A stretch of DNA of 64,000 nucleotides, from contig CAZVHP010000001.1 of the NCBI GenBank assembly GCA_964627305.1, positions 372,001 through 436,000 of the forward strand, read 5' to 3'. A program made the translations under genes and the position numbers. Under the pieces are notes generated by a model. It searched no databases, was not told where the DNA came from, and saw nothing but the letters and a program-made list of their open reading frames with translations. Shown one piece after another: positions 1-8,059 of this stretch (position 1 is the stretch's first letter; each line of letters starts with the position of its first letter). The stretch comes from WJKG01 sp964627305. GTDB taxonomy: Bacteria; Zixibacteria; MSB-5A5; GN15; FEB-12.

Positions 1-298
1 CACGTATCAGCGTTTCGCGTTCGGTCTTCTTCTCCTCGGAAAGAATGAGCCGCTGGCGTTGATACTCCTCTTCCAGTTCCTGCAGAGCTTCCTGTTTGGT
101 GATTGCTTCCTGTTCCCACGCTTTCACTTCGGTCTCGAACTCGTCCTGTGCCTTCTGCCAGTCCTTGAACTCCTGCTTGATGCGTTGCTCATCGATGAAC
201 CCAAGCTTCATACCCTGGGCCTGTGTCGTCGATGCCACCACCGACACCACGAGGGCAAGCGCCAGTACCCCGATTATCGCTTTGAAATGAATCCTCAT
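1..298 (-). CDS. OmpH/Skp-family periplasmic chaperone (5' part only)
   Basis: Reading the minus strand from an ATG at 298 gives about 99 codons that run off the window edge, so only the N-terminal part is present. It opens with a Sec signal peptide (basic start, hydrophobic run, cleavage near TTQAQG). This is followed by the family's short beta-strand 'KLGFIDEQRI' and then a long charged, Glu/Lys/Gln-rich helix that should form the tentacle coiled coil. Skp/OmpH proteins are periplasmic holdases that deliver unfolded outer-membrane proteins to the BAM complex. Its place directly downstream of bamA (26 bases) is the classical arrangement and supports the call. The C-terminal part lies outside the window and cannot be assessed. 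Confidence 0.88.
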   Translation of the reverse strand, partial: MRIHFKAIIGVLALALVVSVVASTTQAQGMKLGFIDEQRIKQEFKDWQKAQDEFETEVKAWEQEAITKQEALQELEEEYQRQRLILSEEKKTERETLIR

Positions 299-324
299 TA
301 GAAGCCTCACTCGCTATAGCGCGT

Positions 325-2808
325 TTATCTGAATGTCGTGCCAATCTGGAAATGGGGACGCCACCCACGACCCTCACCGTTGGGCGGGTCATCAAGCGGT
401 TTCGCAAAGTCAAAGCCCATCGTCCCAATCCCCGGTATCATCAATCGAAAACCGAATCCATATCCCTTATACAAGTCACCCGGGGCAATCTCATCCCAGC
501 GCAACCATGAATTACCCGCGTCAAAGAAAAGCAGGCCGTACAACTGCTGCTGGATAATCGGGAATTGCAACTCCAGGTTCGCCACCAGCATGTAATTGCC
601 TCGTACTCTTGCCCGGTATGAACTGAATACGGTATCATCAGGCTGGTCCACGCCGACAATCCGGTTAGGGTCATAGTAGTAGTACACTGTGTCCGACTGT
701 GTGACAACAGAGTCAGGCGTCAGGATGCCATCATCGTAACCCCTAATGATTCCGTCATATGCAGTCCCGCCCGGTGTAAACCGGTCAGAGGCCAGAATGC
801 GCTGGTCATCACCGGCTCTGACGGCGCCGGCCTCAAGCTTCGCCGCCAGTGTGAAGTTCCAGAACGTCGGAATGAACTTCGCTGCCGATACAAGATGCCG
901 CTCGTACTTCCAGAATCCGCCCAGCAGCCCACCGGTGGTCTCAAACGTGTAAGATACTTTCGAACCCTTCGTGGCAAACTCCGGCAAGTTGCGGGAATCT
1001 CGCAGGATAGTAAACGACCAGCGCGATGCCGTCAGCCAGTCCTCCCCGTACTCCAGCAGCGAACCCGGATATGGACCATGCACCTTGCGGCCCAGAAAGG
1101 CATCCTGGCGCGTCCCGTCCTCCTCATCCTGATCATCATAGTAGTAGGCTGCCTGATACGAGTAGTTCGTGACATATCCGCTGCTGAAATCAAAGAATCG
1201 GTTTCGCTCGAGACGATACGAGGTGAACACCCGGAAGTAACGGTCAGGCCAGGTCAACCGTCGCCCGACCCGCACCGACGCCCCCCGACGCCCCTCTGTG
1301 TATTCGTCATACCAGTTCCGATTGGTGAGGTATCCGCTCACCCCCAGAAGAGTCGGCCGACCCCTCAGCCACGGCTCCGTGAAACTGACAGACACCGAAT
1401 TACGATTCCGACCGAATTCGACCATGAAGGACAGCGTCTGACCCTCGCCACGGAAGTTGGGAATACCCATCCCGACATTGCCCACCACCTTGTCCTGGCT
1501 GTTGTAACCCGCGCCCGCACTCACCTGGCCTGTTTGCTTCTCATCAACTCTCATCTCGATATCAACATCACCGCTGGGCAACTGAATCGGCACCGGCTCC
1601 ACAGTCGTGAAGTAGTTCAAGGCCATGGCGTCCCGAATCGAACGAATCAGCAGTTGACGATTGAATACGTCCCCGGGAATCGACGATAACTCGCGCCGAA
1701 TCACCTTCTCTTTTGTCTTCGTATTTCCTGTTATCCTGACCAGATTGATCCGCGCCGGAAGCCCCTCGGTGATCTCATACGTGACATCGATGATCGAGTC
1801 CGCACGTGTCGTTCGCTCATCAAATATGCGCACATGAAGATGACCGATATCGTGATACGCCGTGTACAGTTCCATCATCGACTCTTCGTACTTGTCAGCA
1901 CTGAAGACATCTCCGGAAGTGAATCTCAGACGGTTGCGCAGAAGATTGGTATCAAGCACTTCATTGAACTTGAAAGCTACGTCACCGAAGTAGTAGCGAG
2001 GCCCTTCGTAGACGTCAAGGTAGATCGTCATCCGGTTGCGAGACGTGTCGATACGCATCGAATCAGAAAGCAAATAGGCGTCGATATACCCCCGGTTGTG
2101 GAATGCCTCAATGAATTTCTCCAGGTCCTCCTGATATCGCTCCTGAGCAAAATCTGAGCTGCGAAGGAACCCGCGCTTGCGATTGCGCATCTTCGAGATA
2201 GCCTCGCTGCTCGACACCCCCTCGTTGCCCAAGACAACAACCTTCTCGACCTTGATCTTCGATTTCTCACTGATCGTCAATGTCAGCGTTGCCGCAGATG
2301 AATCCGCTGTATAATCAAGATCGGATTCCACCTCGGCCAAAAAGTACCCCTTCTCCGCGTACAAACGTTTTATCTTCTGCTCCGACTGATACACCAGGAA
2401 CGGGGAGATGTACCCACCAACCCCAAGCCCAAGCTCGTCTCGAAGATCACGGTCCTTGATCTTTGAGTTGCCCACCAGCTTCAGCCCGGCCAGCTTGGGC
2501 AACTCGTCGACCACAATCCGTGCCTTCAATCCCCCGGGAACCTCGTCACCCTCTATCCGAACGTCACGGAATATCCCCAAAGCGTACAACCGCCTGATGG
2601 TCTCAGCAACCGCTCCCGGCGTGAGCCGCTCGCCGATCTCCAGCGACGACACCCCCAGAATCAGGCCCTCGCTCGCGACCCGGTTGCCCACCACCTCGAT
2701 GTCGACCACCCTGTAGTCCGACTGAGCCGCTACCGACAAGGGAAAACATATGACTACAATCGCGATCGCAAGTATCAGGTGAGCTGTCCGTGCCCGGGGA
2801 TGATCCAT
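325..2808 (-). CDS. bamA: Outer membrane protein assembly factor BamA
   Basis: This protein of about 827 residues is the central Omp85 component of the BAM complex, which folds beta-barrel proteins into the outer membrane. An open frame extends upstream to 2949, but that part overlaps rplU. The ATG at 2808 begins a clean signal peptide (LILAIAIVVICFPLSVAAQS), so I chose it. Five POTRA repeats cover roughly residues 28-420 (first POTRA 'YRVVDIEVVGNRV'), followed by a C-terminal barrel. The conserved L6-loop motif appears as IIRGYDDG near residue 686. The chain ends in ...IGTTFR, so the aromatic residue is penultimate instead of last. The gene lies 22 bases downstream of rplU and upstream of ompH, consistent with one operon. 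Confidence 0.96.
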   Translation of the reverse strand: MDHPRARTAHLILAIAIVVICFPLSVAAQSDYRVVDIEVVGNRVASEGLILGVSSLEIGERLTPGAVAETIRRLYALGIFRDVRIEGDEVPGGLKARIVVDELPKLAGLKLVGNSKIKDRDLRDELGLGVGGYISPFLVYQSEQKIKRLYAEKGYFLAEVESDLDYTADSSAATLTLTISEKSKIKVEKVVVLGNEGVSSSEAISKMRNRKRGFLRSSDFAQERYQEDLEKFIEAFHNRGYIDAYLLSDSMRIDTSRNRMTIYLDVYEGPRYYFGDVAFKFNEVLDTNLLRNRLRFTSGDVFSADKYEESMMELYTAYHDIGHLHVRIFDERTTRADSIIDVTYEITEGLPARINLVRITGNTKTKEKVIRRELSSIPGDVFNRQLLIRSIRDAMALNYFTTVEPVPIQLPSGDVDIEMRVDEKQTGQVSAGAGYNSQDKVVGNVGMGIPNFRGEGQTLSFMVEFGRNRNSVSVSFTEPWLRGRPTLLGVSGYLTNRNWYDEYTEGRRGASVRVGRRLTWPDRYFRVFTSYRLERNRFFDFSSGYVTNYSYQAAYYYDDQDEEDGTRQDAFLGRKVHGPYPGSLLEYGEDWLTASRWSFTILRDSRNLPEFATKGSKVSYTFETTGGLLGGFWKYERHLVSAAKFIPTFWNFTLAAKLEAGAVRAGDDQRILASDRFTPGGTAYDGIIRGYDDGILTPDSVVTQSDTVYYYYDPNRIVGVDQPDDTVFSSYRARVRGNYMLVANLELQFPIIQQQLYGLLFFDAGNSWLRWDEIAPGDLYKGYGFGFRLMIPGIGTMGFDFAKPLDDPPNGEGRGWRPHFQIGTTFR

Positions 2809-2830
2809 ATGATAATAGAGATTGCTTCTG

Positions 2831-3145
2831 TTAGGGGGCAACGATCCTGTTGACTCTGATCTCCGAATAATCCTGACGGTGGCCCCGGGTGCGACGGTAC
2901 TTCGTGCGACGCTTATACTTGCCGATGAGAACCTTGTCGCCCTTCCCATGACCCAGAACTTCGGCCTGCACCGAGGCGTTCGCGATCAGCGGAGTCCCGA
3001 CTGTGGACGCATCACCATCGCGGATTATAAGGACCTCGTTGATGTCCAGTGTCTCACCCGGCTCGGCCGACTGGTGCGGCACTTTCAGGACATCTCCTTC
3101 ATCAGCCGCGAACTGGAACCCGGAAAGCTGAAAAACAGCGTACAT
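2831..3145 (-). CDS. rplU: 50S ribosomal protein L21
   Basis: The product is 104 residues, the normal length for bL21. It begins MYAVFQLSGFQF and carries the family's C-terminal basic signature (KYKRRTKYRRTRGHRQ) followed by a short beta-strand tail. L21 binds 23S rRNA domain I and the region near L20. The start has a strong Shine-Dalgarno sequence (GGAGG, about 12 bases upstream on the minus strand) and a good promoter further up. L21 is usually followed by rpmA (L27), but here the next gene is bamA after only 22 bases, so rpmA must lie elsewhere. Confidence 0.97.
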   Translation of the reverse strand: MYAVFQLSGFQFAADEGDVLKVPHQSAEPGETLDINEVLIIRDGDASTVGTPLIANASVQAEVLGHGKGDKVLIGKYKRRTKYRRTRGHRQDYSEIRVNRIVAP

Positions 3146-3201
3146 TTGCCTTTATCCTCCAACTACATAGACTGTTTGTCATTATTCCAGCCAAACCACT
3201 A

Positions 3202-3229
3202 ATCCTATGAAAATCGGCCCATAAGTCAA
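3202..3229 (-). promoter_or_regulatory. Predicted sigma-70-type promoter of rplU-bamA-ompH
   Basis: On the minus strand a -35 box TTGACT (3224-3229) and a -10 box TAGGAT (3202-3207) are separated by 16 bases. They sit about 57 bases upstream of the rplU start. The same -35 hexamer recurs at other promoters in this window. Confidence 0.6.
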
Positions 3230-3339
3230 GGCAAAACTTCATGCCCGTGCCAAACCACAGGAGGATTCCACGTGTTTAGACTATCGAGGGCGGCCGATGT
3301 TCCCGGGCCGATGACAGATAATACGATCGCTGTTTGTGA

Positions 3340-3367
3340 TTGTTCACTGACCGCAGAGTCATATATT
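3340..3367 (+). promoter_or_regulatory. Candidate promoter of uvrB
   Basis: TTGTTC (3340-3345) and TATATT (3362-3367) are separated by 16 bases, about 100 bases before the uvrB ATG. The -10 box is strong and the -35 box is only partly consensus. Confidence 0.4.
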
Positions 3368-3465
3368 GCACCATCACGTATCATCTAATGGAAAGACAAC
3401 CCTGACAAGACTCGGCTCACAGTATCTGAGCGCTTGATAAGATGATCAATTGAGTACCTGAGACT

Positions 3466-5499
3466 ATGAACAGAGCATCTGTAACAACCCCGGAGTCGCC
3501 GTTCAAACTCGTATCGACCTATGCCCCCAAAGGTGATCAGCCCCAGGCCATTGAGCAGTTAGTCAGGGGACTGCAAGACAACGCCCCCTACCAGACCCTG
3601 CTCGGCGTCACGGGTTCCGGCAAGACCTTCACCATCGCCAATGTCATCGCCCGGCTTGGGCGGCCAACTCTGGTCATATCGCACAACAAGACCCTCGCAG
3701 CCCAGCTCTATGGGGAACTCAAGGCGTTCTTTCCCGACAATGCTGTCGAGTTCTTTATCAGCTACTACGACTATTATCAACCCGAAGCCTACGTGCCCAC
3801 CACCGACACCTATATCGAAAAGGACACGTCCGTCAACGAGGATATCGATCGCCTCCGACTGCGGGCAACTGCCTCGCTTCTGGACCGCCGTGATGTCATT
3901 ATCGTGGCCTCGGTCTCATGTATCTATGGCCTCGGCTCACCATCGGAATACAAGAGCCAGTTCCTTCTTCTGCACCCCGGCGACGAACAGGATCGAGATT
4001 ACGTCATCCGGCGCCTGATCGATATCCACTACAACCGCAATGATGTCGACTTCTCACGCGGCAACTTCCGGGTGCGCGGTGATACCATCGAAATCATCCC
4101 CGCCTACTACGAGAACGCCTTTCGTGTCGAGTTCTTCGGCGATGAAATAGAACGCATCACCGAAATCCACCCCCTGACCGGTGAAATCATCGGCGACCGT
4201 GACCGCCTCGCCATCTATCCGGCCAAACACTTCATCACATCCAAACCGCAACTGGTACAGGCCATCACCTCCATCAGGCAGGAACTGAAAGATCAGCTCG
4301 AGCTCTTCCGTCAACTGGACAAGCTCCTCGAAGCCCAGCGGCTCGAATCCCGCACCAGGTACGATCTCGAAATGCTCAAGGAGGTCGGTTACTGCACGGG
4401 GATCGAAAACTACTCCCGGCACCTCACGGCACGCAAGCCGGGGGAGAGGCCGTTCTGCCTGATCGACTTTTTCCCCGACGATTTCCTGACCATTATAGAT
4501 GAATCCCACCAGACCCTGCCGCAGCTCCGCGCCATGTACGCCGGCGACAAGAGCCGCAAGGAGGTCCTGGTTGAACACGGTTTCCGTCTGCCCTCGGCCC
4601 TTGACAACCGGCCGCTGTTCTTCGAGGAATTTGAGGCCCTCCAGAACAGCACCATTTACATCTCCGCCACCCCCGGTGACTACGAACTTGCAAAGTGCGA
4701 GGGAGTTGTTGTCGAACAGGTCATCCGCCCCACCGGACTGCTCGATCCGGTCATCAGCGTCAAACCCCTTGGAACGCAGGTCGATGACCTCCTCGAACAG
4801 GCGCGCCTTCGCTCCGAGAAAGGGGAGAGAGTGCTCGTCACCACCCTGACCAAGCGCATGGCTGAGGACCTCACCGATTACATGGCCCGCGCCGGACTGA
4901 GAGTGCGCTATTTGCACAGTGAAATCGATGCCATCGAGCGTACCGGAATCATTCGCGATCTCCGGCTGGCCGAATACGATGTGCTCGTCGGCGTCAACCT
5001 CCTGCGCGAGGGGCTGGACCTGCCCGAGGTGTCACTGGTCGCCATCCTCGACGCCGACAAGGAAGGCTTCTTAAGATCCGCCCGCTCACTCATTCAGACC
5101 GCCGGACGCGCCGCCCGCAACAAGGGGGGAGAGGTAATCCTCTACGCCGACAAGATCACCGACTCGATGGCCATTGCCATCGATGAAACCAACCGACGCC
5201 GGGCAAAACAGCTTGAGTACAACCAATCGCACAACATCAATCCCGAAACCGTCTATAAGACCAGGGAAGAGATCCTGCGAACAACCCAGTTCGCCGACTC
5301 CCGGGCTGAGCAGCAGCCCACCTTCGACAAGCCCGAGAGCTTCGACCTCATGAGTCTCGAGGACCGGATCGCTTTCATGACCAAAGCAATGAGAAACGCC
5401 GCCGAGAACCTCGATTTCGAAACGGCCGCCCTCATTCGCGATGAGATCGAACAATTGAACCGACGAGCCAAATTCAGTAAGAAAAAGAAACGGAAATAA
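3466..5499 (+). CDS. uvrB: Excinuclease ABC subunit B
   Basis: UvrB (677 residues, normal length) is the damage-verifying helicase-like subunit of UvrABC nucleotide excision repair. Visible motifs are the N-terminal 'YAPKGDQPQAIEQL', Walker A GVTGSGKTFTIANV near residues 45-58, the beta-hairpin YYDYYQPEAYVP that clamps DNA, and the Walker B-like DESH box in 'IIDESHQTLPQL'. Helicase motifs V and VI follow ('GVNLLREGLDLPEVSLVAI' and 'QTAGRAARN'). The last 45 residues form the UVR domain that contacts UvrC and UvrA, ending in a Lys-rich tail. The ribosome-binding site is weak, but the start agrees with the family N-terminus. A lipoprotein gene follows after 4 bases and is probably co-transcribed. 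Confidence 0.98.
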   Translation: MNRASVTTPESPFKLVSTYAPKGDQPQAIEQLVRGLQDNAPYQTLLGVTGSGKTFTIANVIARLGRPTLVISHNKTLAAQLYGELKAFFPDNAVEFFISYYDYYQPEAYVPTTDTYIEKDTSVNEDIDRLRLRATASLLDRRDVIIVASVSCIYGLGSPSEYKSQFLLLHPGDEQDRDYVIRRLIDIHYNRNDVDFSRGNFRVRGDTIEIIPAYYENAFRVEFFGDEIERITEIHPLTGEIIGDRDRLAIYPAKHFITSKPQLVQAITSIRQELKDQLELFRQLDKLLEAQRLESRTRYDLEMLKEVGYCTGIENYSRHLTARKPGERPFCLIDFFPDDFLTIIDESHQTLPQLRAMYAGDKSRKEVLVEHGFRLPSALDNRPLFFEEFEALQNSTIYISATPGDYELAKCEGVVVEQVIRPTGLLDPVISVKPLGTQVDDLLEQARLRSEKGERVLVTTLTKRMAEDLTDYMARAGLRVRYLHSEIDAIERTGIIRDLRLAEYDVLVGVNLLREGLDLPEVSLVAILDADKEGFLRSARSLIQTAGRAARNKGGEVILYADKITDSMAIAIDETNRRRAKQLEYNQSHNINPETVYKTREEILRTTQFADSRAEQQPTFDKPESFDLMSLEDRIAFMTKAMRNAAENLDFETAALIRDEIEQLNRRAKFSKKKKRK

Positions 5500-5503
5500 C
5501 GCA

Positions 5504-6466
5504 ATGCGCAACGTATGGTCACTCTCTCGAGTGCTGCTCCTGCCAATGGCAGCCGCTATTTTGCTCATCGGCTGCGAAGAGCGCGAATCATTCTTCATCG
5601 ACGATGACGAGGAGATTCGTCGATACCTCTCAACGACCGAAGAAGGCCGCGAGCTGTTTCGTGCTGAAGGCCTTGTGCCCGACCATCCGTACACCGTCGG
5701 CTCTGCCGTGCATCAGGATTCCATCGTCTACTTCGAGCGAGTAATCACTATCGACCGCGTCCGCGCTGACACCCTCACCTCTGAGTTCCGCGCCTTCAGC
5801 GGACGCGCTCGGCATGCCGAAGTGACGGTCGAGGACTTCTGGGAAGTACAAGTGAGAAAGATCGGGCCCGAACCAGAGGATACGGCCGTGACCTTCCAGA
5901 ACCGATATCTGACCCGCCATGCTCTCTTCGTCAAGATCGGGGACGATACCCGGCCCTATGCCGGCTGGCGCATGTGGGGCTTCAACGGCGGTTATCCTCT
6001 TGCGCCCGCCGATATCACCATCACCGACGAGTCCGGCAAGAGCTTCCAGGGTGACCCAACCACCTACTCCAGACAGGAATATTATCTCGTCAATCTCGCT
6101 GTTTCGCCGCCCGACTACGTCCGCGACGCGTCCGGCACGCCCGTTCGGTACCTCACCGCACACGCATACCTCCCGCTGACCGATATTGCCGCCGTCGTTG
6201 ATGGAGACTCCCTCCAGATTAATGGCGACTTTCTCAGCAACCTTGATCGCTACCAACTGGTTGCCTGGGAAAGCGACACCGGCTTCGTCGTTCAGGCCCT
6301 CACGGTATTCCCCCTCGAAGACCGCTTCTTTGGCGTGGTTCACACCCGCAGCAACAACCCCCACCGATACAACATCCTTTACCTGCAGCAGATCCGTTAC
6401 AGCTTCGCCACGCCCGAGATTGTCACCCACCAAGGCTGGTGCGCGCCCTTCCGCCTTGAGCAATGA
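5504..6466 (+). CDS. Putative lipoprotein of unknown function
   Basis: This 320-residue protein begins with a lipoprotein signal peptide: a hydrophobic stretch ending in the lipobox LIGC, with Cys24 as the predicted lipidation site. It is therefore probably anchored in the inner or outer membrane. I do not recognise a domain in the rest. It is soluble in character, with many short beta-prone segments and a central aromatic/Gly-rich block (YAGWRMWGFNGGYPLAP, about residues 148-164). The gene follows uvrB by 4 bases, so it may simply share its transcript. A functional link to DNA repair is not implied. Confidence 0.75.
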   Translation: MRNVWSLSRVLLLPMAAAILLIGCEERESFFIDDDEEIRRYLSTTEEGRELFRAEGLVPDHPYTVGSAVHQDSIVYFERVITIDRVRADTLTSEFRAFSGRARHAEVTVEDFWEVQVRKIGPEPEDTAVTFQNRYLTRHALFVKIGDDTRPYAGWRMWGFNGGYPLAPADITITDESGKSFQGDPTTYSRQEYYLVNLAVSPPDYVRDASGTPVRYLTAHAYLPLTDIAAVVDGDSLQINGDFLSNLDRYQLVAWESDTGFVVQALTVFPLEDRFFGVVHTRSNNPHRYNILYLQQIRYSFATPEIVTHQGWCAPFRLEQ

Positions 6467-6641
6467 AGTCGTCATACAGGCTTGCGTCTGCACCAACCCA
6501 ACTCCCGACTTCTTCGCCGATAATCGGCACCCTGGGACCAACTGGCGGTTTTAGTTGAATAATACAGCGACACAACGGATATAGCCTGCAAGTTAGTCAG
6601 GACACTCGTCTTCATATTACACGTCACAAGGAGGTAACGAA

Positions 6642-7463
6642 ATGAAAAGCAAGCCCCCCCGGATCAAACGCCGACGCCTCATCCTGCTGGTCATGATAGG
6701 AATCTTCATGGTCGGTTGCGGCACCCAAATCCCCTCAGGACACCGCGGCGTGTTCTATTCCAAGTTCGGCGATGGCACCGAGTTTGGCAATATCTACCCC
6801 GAAGGCTTCGCCTGGCACCTGCCCTGGAACAGTATGTTTGTTTACCAGACACAGATACAGGAGAAAAAGGAGGTTCTGCAGGTGCTCTCCTCCGACGGTG
6901 CCACCATTCGACTGGAGGTTTCCATCCTGTACAGACCGATTGACGACAAACTCGACAGCCTGCAGGTGACTATCGGACCAAACTACTACAACGTCTCCAT
7001 CGCACCGAACCTCCGTGCCGTCGCCCGCTCGGTCACCGGTCGCTACAAGCCGGAAGAAATATACTCGACCAAACGCGAAGAGGTCGCGAGTGCCCTATTC
7101 GAAGAACTGCAGACGGAACTCGATGGAAAGCACATCTTCATCGACAACGTCCTCATCCGCGATGTGCAGATTCCGCCCAAGATATCCGAGGCCATCAACT
7201 TCAAGTTGACTGCCGCCCAGGAAGCCGAGAAGATGGAATTCACCATCGAAAGAGAACGCAAGGAGGCTGAGCGCAAGCGTATCGAGGCTCAGGGTATCGC
7301 CGACTTCCAGCAGATCGTCTCTGCCGGTATCACCCAGTCACTCCTGAAATGGAAAGGCATTGAGGCCACCCTAAAGATCGCCGAATCCGAAAACACCAAA
7401 GTCATCATCATCGGAAACGATGCCGGCAGCCTCCCCGTTATTCTCGGCGGCGACGGCAAGTAA
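6642..7463 (+). CDS. Prohibitin/SPFH-domain lipoprotein
   Basis: The product is 273 residues. A basic N-terminus (KPPRIKRRR) and hydrophobic run end in the lipobox-like MVGC, with Cys26. The next part is a typical SPFH/band-7 domain ('GHRGVFYSKFGDGTE...GFAWHLPWN', then 'LSSDGATIRLEVSILYRP') to about residue 190. A Glu/Lys/Arg-rich coiled coil (EAEKMEFTIERERKEAERKR) follows, as in HflC and prohibitins. SPFH proteins form large membrane-associated rings that often regulate proteases such as FtsH. Most are held by a transmembrane helix, so a lipid anchor would be unusual. The start has a perfect AAGGAGGT ribosome-binding site, and a terminator follows the stop. Confidence 0.85.
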   Translation: MKSKPPRIKRRRLILLVMIGIFMVGCGTQIPSGHRGVFYSKFGDGTEFGNIYPEGFAWHLPWNSMFVYQTQIQEKKEVLQVLSSDGATIRLEVSILYRPIDDKLDSLQVTIGPNYYNVSIAPNLRAVARSVTGRYKPEEIYSTKREEVASALFEELQTELDGKHIFIDNVLIRDVQIPPKISEAINFKLTAAQEAEKMEFTIERERKEAERKRIEAQGIADFQQIVSAGITQSLLKWKGIEATLKIAESENTKVIIIGNDAGSLPVILGGDGK

Positions 7464-7486
7464 TATCGTCTGCATCTGCTTCTCGG

Positions 7487-7518
7487 AAAGGCGGCCAACC
7501 AGGTCGCCTTTCTTTGTT
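7487..7518 (+). terminator. Rho-independent terminator after the SPFH gene
   Basis: AAAGGCG (7487-7493) pairs with CGCCTTT (7505-7511) around an 11-base loop, followed by CTTTGTT. It sits 23 bases past the SPFH stop codon. Confidence 0.7.
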
Positions 7519-7831
7519 CCGGTATCCTTAGATAGTCAACTTCCGGGCACAATCCCATCTCGGGCGCAACGTGCACTGGCATCACCGCCTTACGCCCGAC
7601 CAGCGTCGCAGAAACTGTGTTAACTTATTGTTACGTAGTTTTTTGTTGACAGAAACGGTCACCCTCGCAACCATCTGGTCGGCAATCTGCCACACATATT
7701 GTTACTCCTGTTTCATATTCTGGACCTCACTGTGCATCTTTAGCCACGGCCCGCCCGTAAGTCATTGCAATTCAGCCCATTGTAAGTTGGCCCGAATCTT
7801 GCAGCAACACCGGTGAACACGGCTAATTGCC

Positions 7832-7859
7832 TTGACTTTCAGCTTGTCAGAGGTATATT
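7832..7859 (+). promoter_or_regulatory. Predicted sigma-70-type promoter for the giant secreted protein
   Basis: TTGACT (7832-7837) and TATATT (7854-7859) are separated by 16 bases, giving a transcript with a leader of roughly 190 bases. Confidence 0.65.
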
Positions 7860-8059
7860 GAAATGGTTGAAAATGCGCCTTGGTTTGCTCACAGAGTTTA
7901 CTGCACTCTACTGCTAAACAGGCAGCTTACGTTGAACATGAGCAATAGATTGTCTTTAAGGGTCATCGCGGCCCTTTTGCTATGTATAGCCACGCCAGAG
8001 GCGTGACTCAATAAGGGGTGTGATGTTTGCCGATACGGCAAATCCATCTTGGAGGAAAG

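Larger units (their letters stand above)
3146..3465. other. Divergent intergenic region between rplU and uvrB
   Basis: This 320-base stretch has no convincing gene. It holds the rplU promoter on the minus strand and a candidate uvrB promoter on the plus strand. I looked for a LexA/SOS operator (CTGT-N8-ACAG or GAAC-N4-GTTC types) upstream of uvrB and saw none. Confidence 0.5.
7464..8059 (+). other. Long intergenic region and 5' leader of the giant secreted protein
   Basis: This 596-base stretch has no convincing gene; its open frames lack ribosome-binding sites and protein-like composition. It holds the SPFH terminator, a good promoter at 7832-7859, and a leader of about 190 bases. The leader has two compact hairpins just before the start codon: CACGCC-AGA-GGCGTG (about 7991-8005) and TTTGCCG-ATA-CGGCAAA (about 8025-8041). 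The second lies directly upstream of the GGAGG ribosome-binding site. Confidence 0.5.

Noticed and set aside
3368..3465. Search for an SOS box upstream of uvrB
   Set aside because: No inverted repeat of either the CTGT-N8-ACAG or the GAAC-N4-GTTC class could be found.
4054..4917. A 287-codon minus-strand frame inside uvrB
   Set aside because: It is a shadow of the well-conserved uvrB gene and has no recognisable domain.
7571..7816. An 81-codon frame in the gap before the giant gene
   Set aside because: It has no ribosome-binding site, is rich in Cys/His/Ser as random GC-mixed DNA would give, and ends before the next promoter without any neighbour relation.
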